Shown: positions 17,760-26,507 of the stretch, piece by piece
Position numbering within the stretch: the stretch's first letter is position 1
How the letters are laid out: each line of letters begins with the position of its first letter
From: Pseudodesulfovibrio sediminis
GTDB lineage: Bacteria; Desulfobacterota; Desulfovibrionia; Desulfovibrionales; Desulfovibrionaceae
Assembly (NCBI RefSeq): GCF_020886695.1
Contig: NZ_AP024485.1
Span: forward strand, 2,721,001 to 2,785,000
Reading direction: 5' to 3'
Length of the DNA: 64,000 nucleotides
Position numbers and translations under genes: made by a program
Notes under the pieces: generated by a model
The model's input: the letters and a program-made list of their open reading frames with translations, nothing else
What the model was told of the DNA's origin: nothing
Databases searched by the model: none

Positions 17760-18467
17760 TTATCCTTGTGGCGGCCGAGCGCCGAATATCTGGGTCCCGA
17801 TACGGACCAGTGTCGCCCCTTCTTCCACCGCTGGAACAAAGTCGCCGCTCATGCCCATGGAGAGATGCGGCAATTTTGTACCTACTTGTTTTTCCAATAC
17901 AACCTTGAGCTCTCTGAGCCGGGCAAAAACAGGTCTGGCCCGCTCCGGATCATCAAAAAACGGCGGCATTGTCATCAAACCGACAAGGCGCACGCCCTCC
18001 ATTTCCATGACCGCATCGGCCATATCAGGGAGTAATTCTTCCGTGATTCCAGACTTTTGCACTTCTCCAGAGATGTTTACCTGAATAAGGATGTCCTGAA
18101 CAACGTTCAAACTTACCGCTTTTTTGTGCAATGCCTGGGCCAGTTTACGAGAGTCCACGCTGTGCACCAGCCCGAAATTGCCGCTGACAAATTTTGCCTT
18201 GTTGGACTGCAGGCCGCCGATGAAATGGAAATTCAGGTCCAGATCACTCAGCTCTTCCAGTTTGCCCAACGCTTCCTGTACATAGTTCTCGCCAAAATCC
18301 ATCTGGCCTGTTTCCGCCAGAGCCCGAATGTCCGACGCCGGGTGCAGTTTGGACACGGCCAGCAGGTGTACATCCTCGGGGTTGCGGTCTGCCAAAGCGG
18401 CTGCCGCGGCCAGCTGTTCTTTTACCTCGGCCACGCGTTCGGCCAATTCCGTCTTTCTGTCGCTCAT
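17760..18467 (-). CDS. PLP homeostasis protein YggS/PLPBP
   Basis: 235 residues of the YggS family: the PLP-lysine motif LLAVSKLHPASDIR, FGENYVQEA, LNFHFIGGLQSNKAKFV, HSVDS, and the C-terminal LSMGMSGDFVPAVEEGATLVRIGTQIFG. The protein binds PLP without known catalysis and buffers free PLP. It is the promoter-proximal gene of the motor operon, 28 nt before motA, and is directly preceded by a sigma-28-type promoter, so it should be expressed with motility genes. Confidence 0.95.
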   Translation of the reverse strand: MSDRKTELAERVAEVKEQLAAAAALADRNPEDVHLLAVSKLHPASDIRALAETGQMDFGENYVQEALGKLEELSDLDLNFHFIGGLQSNKAKFVSGNFGLVHSVDSRKLAQALHKKAVSLNVVQDILIQVNISGEVQKSGITEELLPDMADAVMEMEGVRLVGLMTMPPFFDDPERARPVFARLRELKVVLEKQVGTKLPHLSMGMSGDFVPAVEEGATLVRIGTQIFGARPPQG

Positions 18468-18507
18468 AACTTCTCTATGAATTTCAGGCCTTAGGTCTCA
18501 TTTTCTC

Positions 18508-18534
18508 TTATCGGCCCGATTATTATTTAGTTTA
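18508..18534 (-). promoter_or_regulatory. Sigma-28 (FliA) promoter for yggS-motA-motB-motB-fliLNOPQ
   Basis: On the minus strand: TAAACTAA, 11 bp, GCCGATAA. The -10 matches the enteric FliA consensus GCCGATAA 8/8, the spacing is the canonical 11, and the -35 keeps TAAA. The expected start is about 30 nt before the yggS ATG. Confidence 0.8.
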
Positions 18535-18915
18535 ATGAATTAATGAATTTTTGTTTCTCTTTCCGCTTCAATTCTTCATATAGCACAGCTTTTCCCGCCG
18601 TAACTACCCGAAATTTTGCCCAAATTGACAAAGTAAGAAAAAGTGTAACTTTATCAGAATTTTATGTCTAGATTTAGTCTACAAATGGTTTGATGTCGAT
18701 TTATCTGCAAAAAGGCGAGTTCGGGTGGAGTGGGGGGGCCGTGTCGGGGGGGGGGCAGTGATGATGGAATAGACAGCCCATCCTGGCTGTGGACGGTGTA
18801 ATTGGTATATAATGTATACTGAAAAAGGGGTGATTGCGATATGTGAGCGTAGGTGTTCAAATATAAAAATTTGTAATACAGGTTCATAATACTTGTATCA
18901 AATGGAGTGTCCTGA
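18535..18915. other. AT-rich intergenic region with a G10 tract upstream of rsgA
   Basis: A 381-bp region of low GC with no credible gene. It holds a G7 run (18732-18738), a G10 run (18746-18755) and nearby GGG and GG, enough for a G-quadruplex on the plus strand. A TATAAT at 18808-18813 could be an rsgA -10, but no good -35 is seen at the right distance. Confidence 0.6.
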
Positions 18916-19785
18916 GTGACAGGGAAAATTATTAAAGGCGTCGGTGGATTTTATTGTGTTCATGTACCAGGCAAAGGTGTCTATGAATGCAGAGCCCGGG
19001 GCATTTTTAGAAAAGATAAAATCAAACCGCTCATTGGTGACAATGTAGATATGGCGTTGGTGGATGATGCCAAGAAGATTGGCAACATTGAGAAGATTTT
19101 TGATCGTGACAATTCCTTGAATCGTCCCACAGTGGCCAATCTGGATCAGGCTGTGATCGTTTTTGCTGTCAGTCAGCCTGAGCCGAATTACAATCTTCTG
19201 GACAGATTTTTGGTGATGGTGGAAGCCAATGGCATAGATGCGATCATCTGCTTTAATAAGATTGATATACTGTCAATAAAACAAGTGGATACCATCGTCA
19301 GGGAATATGAAAAAATCGGTTATGCAGTTTTACCGACCAGTTCCATCAAAGACCAGGGCATTGGTGAGCTCAAGGCCTTACTCTATGGTAAGACAACCGT
19401 TTTTGCAGGCCCTTCAGGTGTGGGCAAATCCTCCATACTGAACTTGATTCAGGATGAGATGGTCCTCGAAACTGGCTCTGTCAGTGATAAGAACAGTAGA
19501 GGAAAACACACCACAAGACATGCAGAGTTGATTTGCTTCCATGATGATTCATATGTGGTCGATACACCGGGCTTTTCCTCTCTTGAAAGTGAAGAGATGG
19601 AGGCCAACCAGCTGAAGCACTATTTCAGAGAATTTGTCGAGTACGAATCCGAGTGCAAATTCAGCAGCTGTCTTCACCTGAACGAACCGAAATGCGGCGT
19701 CAAAGAGGCAGTTGCTGCGGGGCATATTTCAGAAAGTCGGTATGCGAGTTACAAACAGCTCGTGGACGAGTTACTTGGCTCTTAG
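18916..19785 (+). CDS. rsgA: Ribosome small-subunit-dependent GTPase RsgA
   Basis: 289 residues with a circularly permuted GTPase: OB-fold N-terminus, G4 FNKID, G1 GPSGVGKSS, then RGKHTTRH and G3 DTPGFSS, and a C-terminal zinc site (CKFSSCLHLNEPKC). It helps mature the 30S subunit. The start is GTG behind GGAGTGTCCTGA. The gene is clearly lower in GC and uses AT-rich codons unlike its neighbours (many AAA, AAT, GAT, ATT), and its sequence reads like Firmicutes homologues. It is probably a horizontal acquisition and ends at a strong terminator. Confidence 0.95.
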   Translation: MTGKIIKGVGGFYCVHVPGKGVYECRARGIFRKDKIKPLIGDNVDMALVDDAKKIGNIEKIFDRDNSLNRPTVANLDQAVIVFAVSQPEPNYNLLDRFLVMVEANGIDAIICFNKIDILSIKQVDTIVREYEKIGYAVLPTSSIKDQGIGELKALLYGKTTVFAGPSGVGKSSILNLIQDEMVLETGSVSDKNSRGKHTTRHAELICFHDDSYVVDTPGFSSLESEEMEANQLKHYFREFVEYESECKFSSCLHLNEPKCGVKEAVAAGHISESRYASYKQLVDELLGS

Positions 19786-19900
19786 AAGTTATAGGGCCGC
19801 GTATTGTTCTTCCTTTTTCTCCTGATCCCGTTTTTTTCGGGTGGCTCCATACAAACAGTCGGTGATGGGTTTGGACGCGCAGCAGATCTGTTCGATGATT

Positions 19901-19945
19901 TCAAATAAAAAAAGGAGACGGTTTACCGTCTCCTTTTTTATTTGA
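19901..19945. terminator. Bidirectional terminator between rsgA and the HD-domain gene
   Basis: GGAGACGG, TTTA, CCGTCTCC flanked by A7 and T6, forming a near-perfect long inverted repeat. It serves the two convergent genes. Confidence 0.93.
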
Positions 19946-19959
19946 ATGAGAGCGAAATA

Positions 19960-21090
19960 CTAGGCTGGGGTGACGATTGAATGCACGGTGCGCACGAGTT
20001 CAGCTTCGCCTTGTGAAGCGTATGTTTCGTACAGAGACATGATGGTGGCCTGGGAGAAAACGTAGTTGCGAAACTGGTTGAAGGGCTTTTTCTTGAGGTC
20101 GCCTTCACTTATGCCGTAGTCGCGGACTGCGATTTTTTCCATGACCGGCACGATCCACTGGGCTGCCGGGACGGTCAGAATCCAGTCGTGGTCGCCGAGG
20201 TGGGTGACGAATCCTTCCTGACGGCGGGGCAGAGGCAGGGTCTTGCCATCCTTTTCGAGCAGCCCGCGTTTGACCGGATCGACTCCGGCGAGGATGGCCC
20301 CGGCAGTGAGCCAGCCCACGACCTGTGCTTCGTCCGCAGGCGTGCGGGGGTGATTGTGCGCACATGCCTGAGCCACGATAACCTCGGCGGGCAGGCCGCG
20401 GACAATGGATTCGGCAACGCCCAGCGGGTGATGTTCGCCGGTCCCGGCCAGTTTGCGTTCGGTTCTGGATTCGCCGCTTTTGTCCCACTGGAAGACCCAG
20501 GGCTTGTGCAGGTCATGCAGGAGCTGGGCTGCGATGACCACGTCCCTGTCGAGGAGGTAATTGTAGGTTTGCTTGTAGTTGTCGTGGATGGCCATGGACA
20601 CCTGCACATTGAGACCGGTATGCGTGGCCAGTCCGCCCGGGTAGGCGTGGTGGCTGTGGTAGCCGCTGCCGGGTGCGGAGTAGAATGGCTGGGCCGATGT
20701 GGTGGCGCTTGAAGAGGGCGGCAGGAAATCCGCTTCCTTAACATCCTTGATAAGGCCTTTGGCGACCAGCTCCTTGTACGCGGCGTGTTTCTCGCTTGTG
20801 CCCAGTCCCTTGGTCACCGTGGGCGCGGGGTTGTCGAGAATGGCCTCCACTTTTTTGCGGATAAGGGGATTGCGGATCTCTGTGGCAGCGAGTCGAATGG
20901 AACGCCATGAAGCGGAAACCGGAGCAGAGGCGTCGGCCATGGCAACAGCGTCCATTTCCATACATTCGCTCAAAGAGCGTGTGGACAGAGCAGCAAAAGA
21001 GGGAGTGGACACGGTGCTAACAGCAACCGCAGCCCCTGCTATAGCTCCGAGTTTGAGGAAGTCACGGCGTTTAAGATGGTCATTAGACAT
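19960..21090 (-). CDS. Tat-exported HD-domain hydrolase-like protein
   Basis: 376 residues. The N-terminus is a twin-arginine signal (KRRDFLKLGAIAGAAVAVST... cut near SFA, residue 33). The rest contains an HD phosphohydrolase pattern: YHSHHAYPGGLATHTG (His145-157), LLHDLHKPW (HD at 192-193), GEHHPLGVAESI (His220-221) and ACAHNHP (His245, 247). HD enzymes hydrolyse nucleotides or phosphoesters with bound metals; nearly all are cytoplasmic. Export by Tat fits a protein that folds around its metal first. A ribosome site (AGGAGAAAAA) precedes the ATG. It is a single gene, terminated downstream. Substrate unknown. Confidence 0.82.
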   Translation of the reverse strand: MSNDHLKRRDFLKLGAIAGAAVAVSTVSTPSFAALSTRSLSECMEMDAVAMADASAPVSASWRSIRLAATEIRNPLIRKKVEAILDNPAPTVTKGLGTSEKHAAYKELVAKGLIKDVKEADFLPPSSSATTSAQPFYSAPGSGYHSHHAYPGGLATHTGLNVQVSMAIHDNYKQTYNYLLDRDVVIAAQLLHDLHKPWVFQWDKSGESRTERKLAGTGEHHPLGVAESIVRGLPAEVIVAQACAHNHPRTPADEAQVVGWLTAGAILAGVDPVKRGLLEKDGKTLPLPRRQEGFVTHLGDHDWILTVPAAQWIVPVMEKIAVRDYGISEGDLKKKPFNQFRNYVFSQATIMSLYETYASQGEAELVRTVHSIVTPA

Positions 21091-21479
21091 TTTTTCTCCT
21101 AAAATATGGATGTGTTAATCAGATGATCGTTGATACGCTTTCATTCCGTGCGCTGTGCGTCGAAGAGGTGACGTCTGCTTGTCGATGTGTGAAAATTTGG
21201 TGAAATGGGAGGTCTGATGGTATGGGAAGACCGGGTAAAAAAGGAGATTTCATCCATTATCTATATAAAGAGACTTGACGAGATGCCCAATAAACATGCA
21301 TAGACCCCCATCAACTGGTCGAGCGTGGGTTTATGGATGTCCACTGGCCCTGAAATCGACAATTCACCCGGAAAAGTATCTAACAGTCTGTTCAAGAATG
21401 CGCGAGTGCCGAAGCGGCGGAATGCGCAGGAAAATGATGCAATCGTGCGTTTTTGAAGAGCCTGATATGAGAGCCGAGC
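21091..21479. other. Intergenic region between the HD gene and topA
   Basis: 389 bp with promoters presumably for both divergent genes. A TTGACG is present near 21273 on the plus strand, without a convincing -10. Short frames here are not protein-like. No RNA gene recognised. Confidence 0.4.
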
Positions 21480-23897
21480 ATGTCAAAAGATCTGATTATC
21501 GTTGAGTCCCCTGCCAAAGTGAAAACCATTTCCAAATTTCTTGGAAAGAACTATATCGTCGATGCCTCAGTCGGCCATGTCCGCGATCTGCCTACCCGCG
21601 ACCTCGGTGTGGATGAAGAGAACAACTTCGCTCCCCGCTATGAAGTCATTCAGGGCAAAGAGGATGTCGTCAAACGCCTGCGCAGCGCAGCCAAGAAGGC
21701 GGACACCGTCTTCCTCGCACCTGACCCCGACCGCGAGGGTGAGGCCATTGCCTGGCATGTGGCCGAGCTCCTGAAACCGGTCAATGACAATATCAGGCGT
21801 ATCCAGTTCAACGAAATTACCTCCCGTGCAGTCAAAGAGGCGTTGGAAAACGCCCAGGAACTCAACGAGGACCTGTTCGACTCCCAGCAGGCCCGTCGCA
21901 TTCTGGACCGGCTGGTCGGCTACAAGATTTCTCCCATTCTGTGGAAGAACGTGAAGCGCGGTATCTCCGCGGGACGCGTACAGTCCGTCGCGCTCAAGAT
22001 TCTGGTGGAACGCGAAAAGGAACGTCGTGCCTTCCGGGCCGATGAGTACTGGCCGTTCAAGGTACTGCTTGAGGGCGGCAATCCGCCGCCGTTCTGGATG
22101 GATCTGCACAAGCTGTCCGGCAAAGCGGTTAAGCCCGGCGTCAATCATGTCGGCAATCAGGAACAGGCCGAGTCCTTGCAGCAGGCTTTGGAGACCGGTG
22201 AGTTCGTCGTGGATTCCGTGGTCGAGAAGCAGCGCAAACGCAATCCGCTGCCCCCGTATATCACCTCCACCCTGCAGCAGGACGCCAACCGGCGCATGGG
22301 CTACTCCGCCAAGCGGACCATGTCCATTGCCCAGCGTCTGTACGAAGGTGTGGAACTCGGCAAGCAGGGCACCACGGCGCTGATCACCTATATGCGTACC
22401 GACTCCGTGCGTATCGCCAAGGACGCTCAGGATGCGGCCAAGAAGCTCATCCTCGAACGCTTCGGCGCAGACTACTATCCGCCCAAGACCCGACATTTCA
22501 AGACCAAGGGCAGCGCACAGGACGCGCACGAAGCGATCCGTCCCGTTGATGTCTCTGTCACGCCCGATGACGTGAAGTCCTATCTCCCGTCGGAGCAGCA
22601 CAAACTCTATCGGCTCATCTGGCAGCGGTTTGTTGCCTCGCAGATGGCCGTGGCCACTTTCTGGGACACCACGGTTCTGGTCAGCGCCCCGGAGACAATC
22701 TGGCGTGCCAAGGGCGAACGGCTGCTCTTCCCCGGTTTCCTGGCTGCCATGGACAAGGCCAAAGCCGAAGACGACACCGAACTGCCCAAGCTGGCCCAGG
22801 GCGATGTGCTGCAATTGAACGAACTGAAGAAAGAGCAGAAGTTCACCCAGCCGCCGCCGCGATTCTCTGAAGCCTCGCTGGTCAAGACTCTGGAAGAACT
22901 GGGCATTGGCCGTCCGTCCACTTATGCCGCGATCATCTCCACGTTGCTGGACCGCGAATACGCCCGTCAGGAAGAGAAGCGCTTCGTGCCCACGGAACTC
23001 GGGTTCACTGTTTCCGATCAGCTCTCCGAACATTTTCAGGCACTCATGGATGTCGGCTTCACCGCACAGATGGAGTCTCTGCTCGATGACGTGGCTGACG
23101 GCAAGAAGGACTGGGAAGACCTGCTCAAGGCGTTTGGTGATGATTTTTATCCCACCCTGGAGAAGGCCCGTACCGAGATGGCCCGGAGCCAGCAGGTCAC
23201 GGACATCACCTGCGAGAATTGCGGCAAGCCCATGGCCATCAAGTTTGGCCGTACCGGCGAATTTCTGGGCTGCACCGGGTTCCCCAGCTGCCGGACAATC
23301 AAGAACTTTACCCGTGACGAGCAGGGTGCCATCCAGGTTGTGGAGCGTGAAAAGCCCGAAGACACCGGCGTGAAATGCGAGAAGTGTGGTCGCCCCATGG
23401 CTATCAAGCAGTCCCGTCGAGGGGAATTCCTTGGCTGCACCGGCTACCCGGATTGCAAGTCCATCGTCAACTTTACCCGTGATGCGGACGGGGTCATTCA
23501 GGTGGTTGAATCCGAGAAGCCCGAAGTGGTCGGCACCTGCCCTGAATGCGGCGGCGAGTTGCTGCTCAAGAAGGCGCGCACTGGTTCCCGGTTCATCGCC
23601 TGTTCCAATTATCCTGACTGCACCTATGCCGCGCCGTTTTCCACCGGCGTTCCGTGTCCCAAGGAGGGATGCGAGGGCGAACTGGTCGAGAAATCCTCGC
23701 GCCGGGGCAAGCTGTTCTATTCCTGCTCCACCTATCCCAAGTGCGACTACGCTGTCTGGAACTGGCCCATTGCCGAGGAATGCCCCAAGTGCAAGCATCC
23801 CATCCTGACGCGCAAGACCACCAAGGATAAGGGCGAGCATATTGCCTGTCCCAAGAAGGGCTGCGGCTACACCCGTCCTCTTGAAGGCGAGGAGTAG
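21480..23897 (+). CDS. topA: DNA topoisomerase I
   Basis: 805 residues. The TOPRIM domain starts at once (DLIIVESPAKVKTISKFLG) with the acidic triad in APDPDREGEAIAWH. The catalytic Tyr is in ITYMRTDSVRI. The C-terminus carries five Cys4 zinc ribbons in a row: CENCGKPM...CTGFPSC, CEKCGRPM...CTGYPDC, CPECGGEL...CSNYPDC, CPKEGCEG...CSTYPKC and CPKCKHP...CPKKGC, more than the three of E. coli. It relaxes negative supercoils. Upstream ribosome site is weak (GAGAGC). Confidence 0.97.
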   Translation: MSKDLIIVESPAKVKTISKFLGKNYIVDASVGHVRDLPTRDLGVDEENNFAPRYEVIQGKEDVVKRLRSAAKKADTVFLAPDPDREGEAIAWHVAELLKPVNDNIRRIQFNEITSRAVKEALENAQELNEDLFDSQQARRILDRLVGYKISPILWKNVKRGISAGRVQSVALKILVEREKERRAFRADEYWPFKVLLEGGNPPPFWMDLHKLSGKAVKPGVNHVGNQEQAESLQQALETGEFVVDSVVEKQRKRNPLPPYITSTLQQDANRRMGYSAKRTMSIAQRLYEGVELGKQGTTALITYMRTDSVRIAKDAQDAAKKLILERFGADYYPPKTRHFKTKGSAQDAHEAIRPVDVSVTPDDVKSYLPSEQHKLYRLIWQRFVASQMAVATFWDTTVLVSAPETIWRAKGERLLFPGFLAAMDKAKAEDDTELPKLAQGDVLQLNELKKEQKFTQPPPRFSEASLVKTLEELGIGRPSTYAAIISTLLDREYARQEEKRFVPTELGFTVSDQLSEHFQALMDVGFTAQMESLLDDVADGKKDWEDLLKAFGDDFYPTLEKARTEMARSQQVTDITCENCGKPMAIKFGRTGEFLGCTGFPSCRTIKNFTRDEQGAIQVVEREKPEDTGVKCEKCGRPMAIKQSRRGEFLGCTGYPDCKSIVNFTRDADGVIQVVESEKPEVVGTCPECGGELLLKKARTGSRFIACSNYPDCTYAAPFSTGVPCPKEGCEGELVEKSSRRGKLFYSCSTYPKCDYAVWNWPIAEECPKCKHPILTRKTTKDKGEHIACPKKGCGYTRPLEGEE

Positions 23898-24082
23898 CGG
23901 CGCCCTGTTAGCGGGCACGTGTGCTATTTCAGGCTGTCCCGGTTCAAGCGCAGCGAGGCTGCGTTACTGGCCGGGCTACCCCTGTAAACCGGACGCTGCC
24001 CATCCTTGAGTGCTTCAAGGTGACAGGGCGTATTGGACAGCATTGTCTGGATTGTCGGTGCAAAAGTTCGTAGTACATACTT

Positions 24083-24760
24083 ATGGCAAACATATCTCCT
24101 ACCAATACTGAAGTCTGGACCGCTGCCAAGCGGATTGGCCGCCCTGTGGAAGCGGGTGAGGCCGAGCTGCTGGCCACGTATCTGGGGCAACTTACCAAAT
24201 GGAACAAGAAGATGAATCTGGTCGGCCCGTCGAGCTGGCGGGGCATCTTTGATCGGCTGGTGGTTGATTCGCTGTTTCTGGCTGATTTTCTGGCCGGGTT
24301 GCAGCTGCCGGACAAGCCGCTCTGTCTCGATTTCGGGGCCGGAGCCGGATTGCCGGGGATTCCCCTGCGCATCCTCTGGCAGGAAGGCGATTACTGGCTG
24401 GTCGAGGTCCGCGAAAAGCGCACCACCTTCATGCGGAGTGTGCTCGGCAGGCTCAAACTGCCCGGCACCAACGTCTTTCACGGCAAGGCCGAGGATGTGC
24501 TGACCCGGCTGGAGAAGTCGGGCGTACAGGCTACGGCGGATCTGATTCTGAGCCGTGCCTTCATGCCATGGGAAAAGCTGCTTGATTTCATCCACCCCAT
24601 GGTACGCAACGAAGCAGACCGCAAGGGCATGGTCGTTATTCTGGCCAATGACCCGCCGCCGGGTGCGGCCAACATCCCCGATGGGTGGGAGCTCGGTGAC
24701 GTGGCAAGCTACCCGGCAGTCGAAGATACGCGCTACTTCTGGTCGTTGAAGGTGAAGTAG
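24083..24760 (+). CDS. rsmG: 16S rRNA (guanine-N7-)-methyltransferase RsmG
   Basis: 225 residues of the GidB/RsmG family: LTKWNKKMNLVGPSSWRGIF, the SAM-binding LDFGAGAGLPGIPL, VEVREKRTTFMRSVL, and LILSRAFMPWEKLLDF. It methylates G527 of 16S rRNA. It lies 185 bp after topA and ends before a strong terminator. The usual partner genes gidA, parA and parB are not adjacent. Confidence 0.93.
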   Translation: MANISPTNTEVWTAAKRIGRPVEAGEAELLATYLGQLTKWNKKMNLVGPSSWRGIFDRLVVDSLFLADFLAGLQLPDKPLCLDFGAGAGLPGIPLRILWQEGDYWLVEVREKRTTFMRSVLGRLKLPGTNVFHGKAEDVLTRLEKSGVQATADLILSRAFMPWEKLLDFIHPMVRNEADRKGMVVILANDPPPGAANIPDGWELGDVASYPAVEDTRYFWSLKVK

Positions 24761-24779
24761 AGACAGAAGATGCCTTCGG

Positions 24780-25000
24780 CGACCAAAGAACCCTTCGTAA
24801 AGGGTTCTCTGGACTCTCCCAAACTTTGTGTGTCGCTACGCGAAGACGGTTCGTTATTTCAATAAGAAAGGCCACCCGGATGGGTGGCCCTTTTTTTATC
24901 AACAGTTTCGCCGCAGGCGACAGAGGATTCCAAAGGGGCTCGCCCTTTGGCCGTCGGAGACGAATTCACCCGACAATTCCGCCGCAGGCGGTTTCACAAT
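24780..25000. repeat. REP-like cluster of short palindromes
   Basis: Several small hairpins are packed together: GAACCCTT-CGTA-AAGGGTTC (near 24790-24809), CCAAAGGG-GCTCG-CCCTTTGG (near 24931-24950), and two copies of CGCCGCAGGCG (24909-24919, 24980-24990). Such mosaics recur in intergenic spaces of Desulfovibrio-type genomes. No coding potential. Confidence 0.6.
24870..24897 (+). terminator. Rho-independent terminator after rsmG
   Basis: GGCCACCC, GGAT, GGGTGGCC followed by C and T7. Very stable stem with a long U-tract on the plus strand. Confidence 0.93.
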
Positions 25001-25006
25001 CTGATT

Positions 25007-26464
25007 CTACAACACATCCCAGGTCGCGCCATCAGGCGTGTCCATGACATCCACGCCCATGGCGTTGAGGGCCATGCGGATGTCGTCGGATTTCTTGAAA
25101 TCCTTGTTTTTGCGGGCTTCATCGCGGGCTTCCAGAAATTCCTGTACCTTGGCCGGATCGATGGAAGCGCGGACAGCGCGGTTGTCGCGGAGTTCGGTCA
25201 GGAATTCGGCGGGTACGCGTTCGAAGATGCCGAGCACCTTGGCCCAGCCTGCGACGTCTTCCTTGATGCGGGCGAACAGGTCGCGGCCGCCTTCGGACTT
25301 GCGCAGATTCTTGTCTTCGGCAACGCGACCGGCCAAGCGGATGGCCGAGAAGATATGACCGATGGCACCGGCGGTGTTCATGTCATCTTCCATGGCCTCG
25401 TTCCAGTGTTTTTCGATCTCGTCCAACTCAGTGGTCAGCTCTTCGGGGAATGGAGATTTTTTCCATTTGGTCTTGGCCAGTTCGACCTCAATCTGTGCCA
25501 GGGCGGCATAGATGCGCTTGATGCCTTTCTCCGCTTCTTCCAGAGCGTCGAAGGAGAAGTCCAGCGGGCTGCGGTAGTGCATGGTCAGCAGGAAGTAGCG
25601 CAAGGTTTCGGCCAGGAACTGGTCCAGAATATCGCGGATGGTGAAGAAGTTGCCCAGCGACTTGGACATCTTTTCGGAGTTGATCTGCACGAAGCCGTTG
25701 TGCACCCAGTAGTTGGCGAACGCTTTGCCGGTGTCAGCCTCGGTCTGGGCCACTTCGTTTTCATGGTGGGGAAAGGAGAGATCCTGTCCGCCGCCGTGGA
25801 TATCCAGCGGCAGGGAGGAGTACTTCTCGCTCATGGCCGAACATTCCAGATGCCAGCCGGGGCGTCCCTGGCCCCAGGGGGATTCCCAGGACGGCTCACC
25901 GGGCTTGGCTCCCTTCCACAGGGCGAAATCGAGCGGATCCTGCTTTTCTTCGCCCGGATCAATGCGGGCGCCGGACTCCAGTTCGTCGATGTTGCGGCCG
26001 GAGAGCTTGCCGTATCCTTCAAAGGAACGGACTTTGAAATAGACGTCGCCGGACGGTGTGGGGTAGGCGTGCCCCTTCTGGATGAGTCGCTCGGTCAGGG
26101 CGATCATTTCGGGAATGTGCTCTGTGCATTTGGGCTCCACCGTGGGGCGGAGGATGGAGAGCTTGTCCATATCCACATAGAACTCGCCGATGAATTTTTC
26201 GGCGATCGCGCCGGCTTCCTGACCCACTTCATTGGCTCGTTTGATGATCTTGTCATCAATGTCCGTGAAGTTGCGGATGAAGTTGACGTTGTATCCCTTG
26301 TGCTGGAGATAGCGGTACAGGACATCGAAGACCACGCTGGAGCGGGCGTGCCCGATGTGACAGAGGTCATAGGCCGTGATGCCGCAGACGTACATGTTGA
26401 CGTCGTTGCCGTTTGCGGGGACAAATTCTTCTTTCTGTCGTTTAAGGGTATTGTACAGTCTCAT
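25007..26464 (-). CDS. cysS: Cysteinyl-tRNA synthetase
   Basis: 485 residues, class I. Catalytic HIGH motif in LCHIGHARSSV, KMSKS in SEKMSKSLGN, zinc ligands Cys27 (VCGITAYD), GWHLECSAM and HHENEVAQ. The C-terminal DALR-type helical domain ends with FKKSDDIRMALNAMGVDVMDT. It charges tRNA-Cys with cysteine. Single gene in a minus-strand series with the AsmA-like gene 43 bp downstream of it in coordinates but upstream in transcription. Confidence 0.97.
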   Translation of the reverse strand: MRLYNTLKRQKEEFVPANGNDVNMYVCGITAYDLCHIGHARSSVVFDVLYRYLQHKGYNVNFIRNFTDIDDKIIKRANEVGQEAGAIAEKFIGEFYVDMDKLSILRPTVEPKCTEHIPEMIALTERLIQKGHAYPTPSGDVYFKVRSFEGYGKLSGRNIDELESGARIDPGEEKQDPLDFALWKGAKPGEPSWESPWGQGRPGWHLECSAMSEKYSSLPLDIHGGGQDLSFPHHENEVAQTEADTGKAFANYWVHNGFVQINSEKMSKSLGNFFTIRDILDQFLAETLRYFLLTMHYRSPLDFSFDALEEAEKGIKRIYAALAQIEVELAKTKWKKSPFPEELTTELDEIEKHWNEAMEDDMNTAGAIGHIFSAIRLAGRVAEDKNLRKSEGGRDLFARIKEDVAGWAKVLGIFERVPAEFLTELRDNRAVRASIDPAKVQEFLEARDEARKNKDFKKSDDIRMALNAMGVDVMDTPDGATWDVL

Positions 26465-26507
26465 TGAATCGCTCCATTTTTATTTATTTGAAATAATTAT
26501 GGTTTAA

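Noticed and set aside
18654..18887. Minus-strand 77-codon frame in the AT-rich leader
   Set aside because: Low-complexity Tyr/Asn-rich product that crosses the G10 tract; no ribosome site.
21567..23918. Minus-strand 783-codon open frame
   Set aside because: Exactly opposite topA and a product of GC-rich codon bias; no motif and no ribosome site.
24884..26467. Plus-strand 527-codon frame
   Set aside because: Antisense to cysS; no protein-like features.
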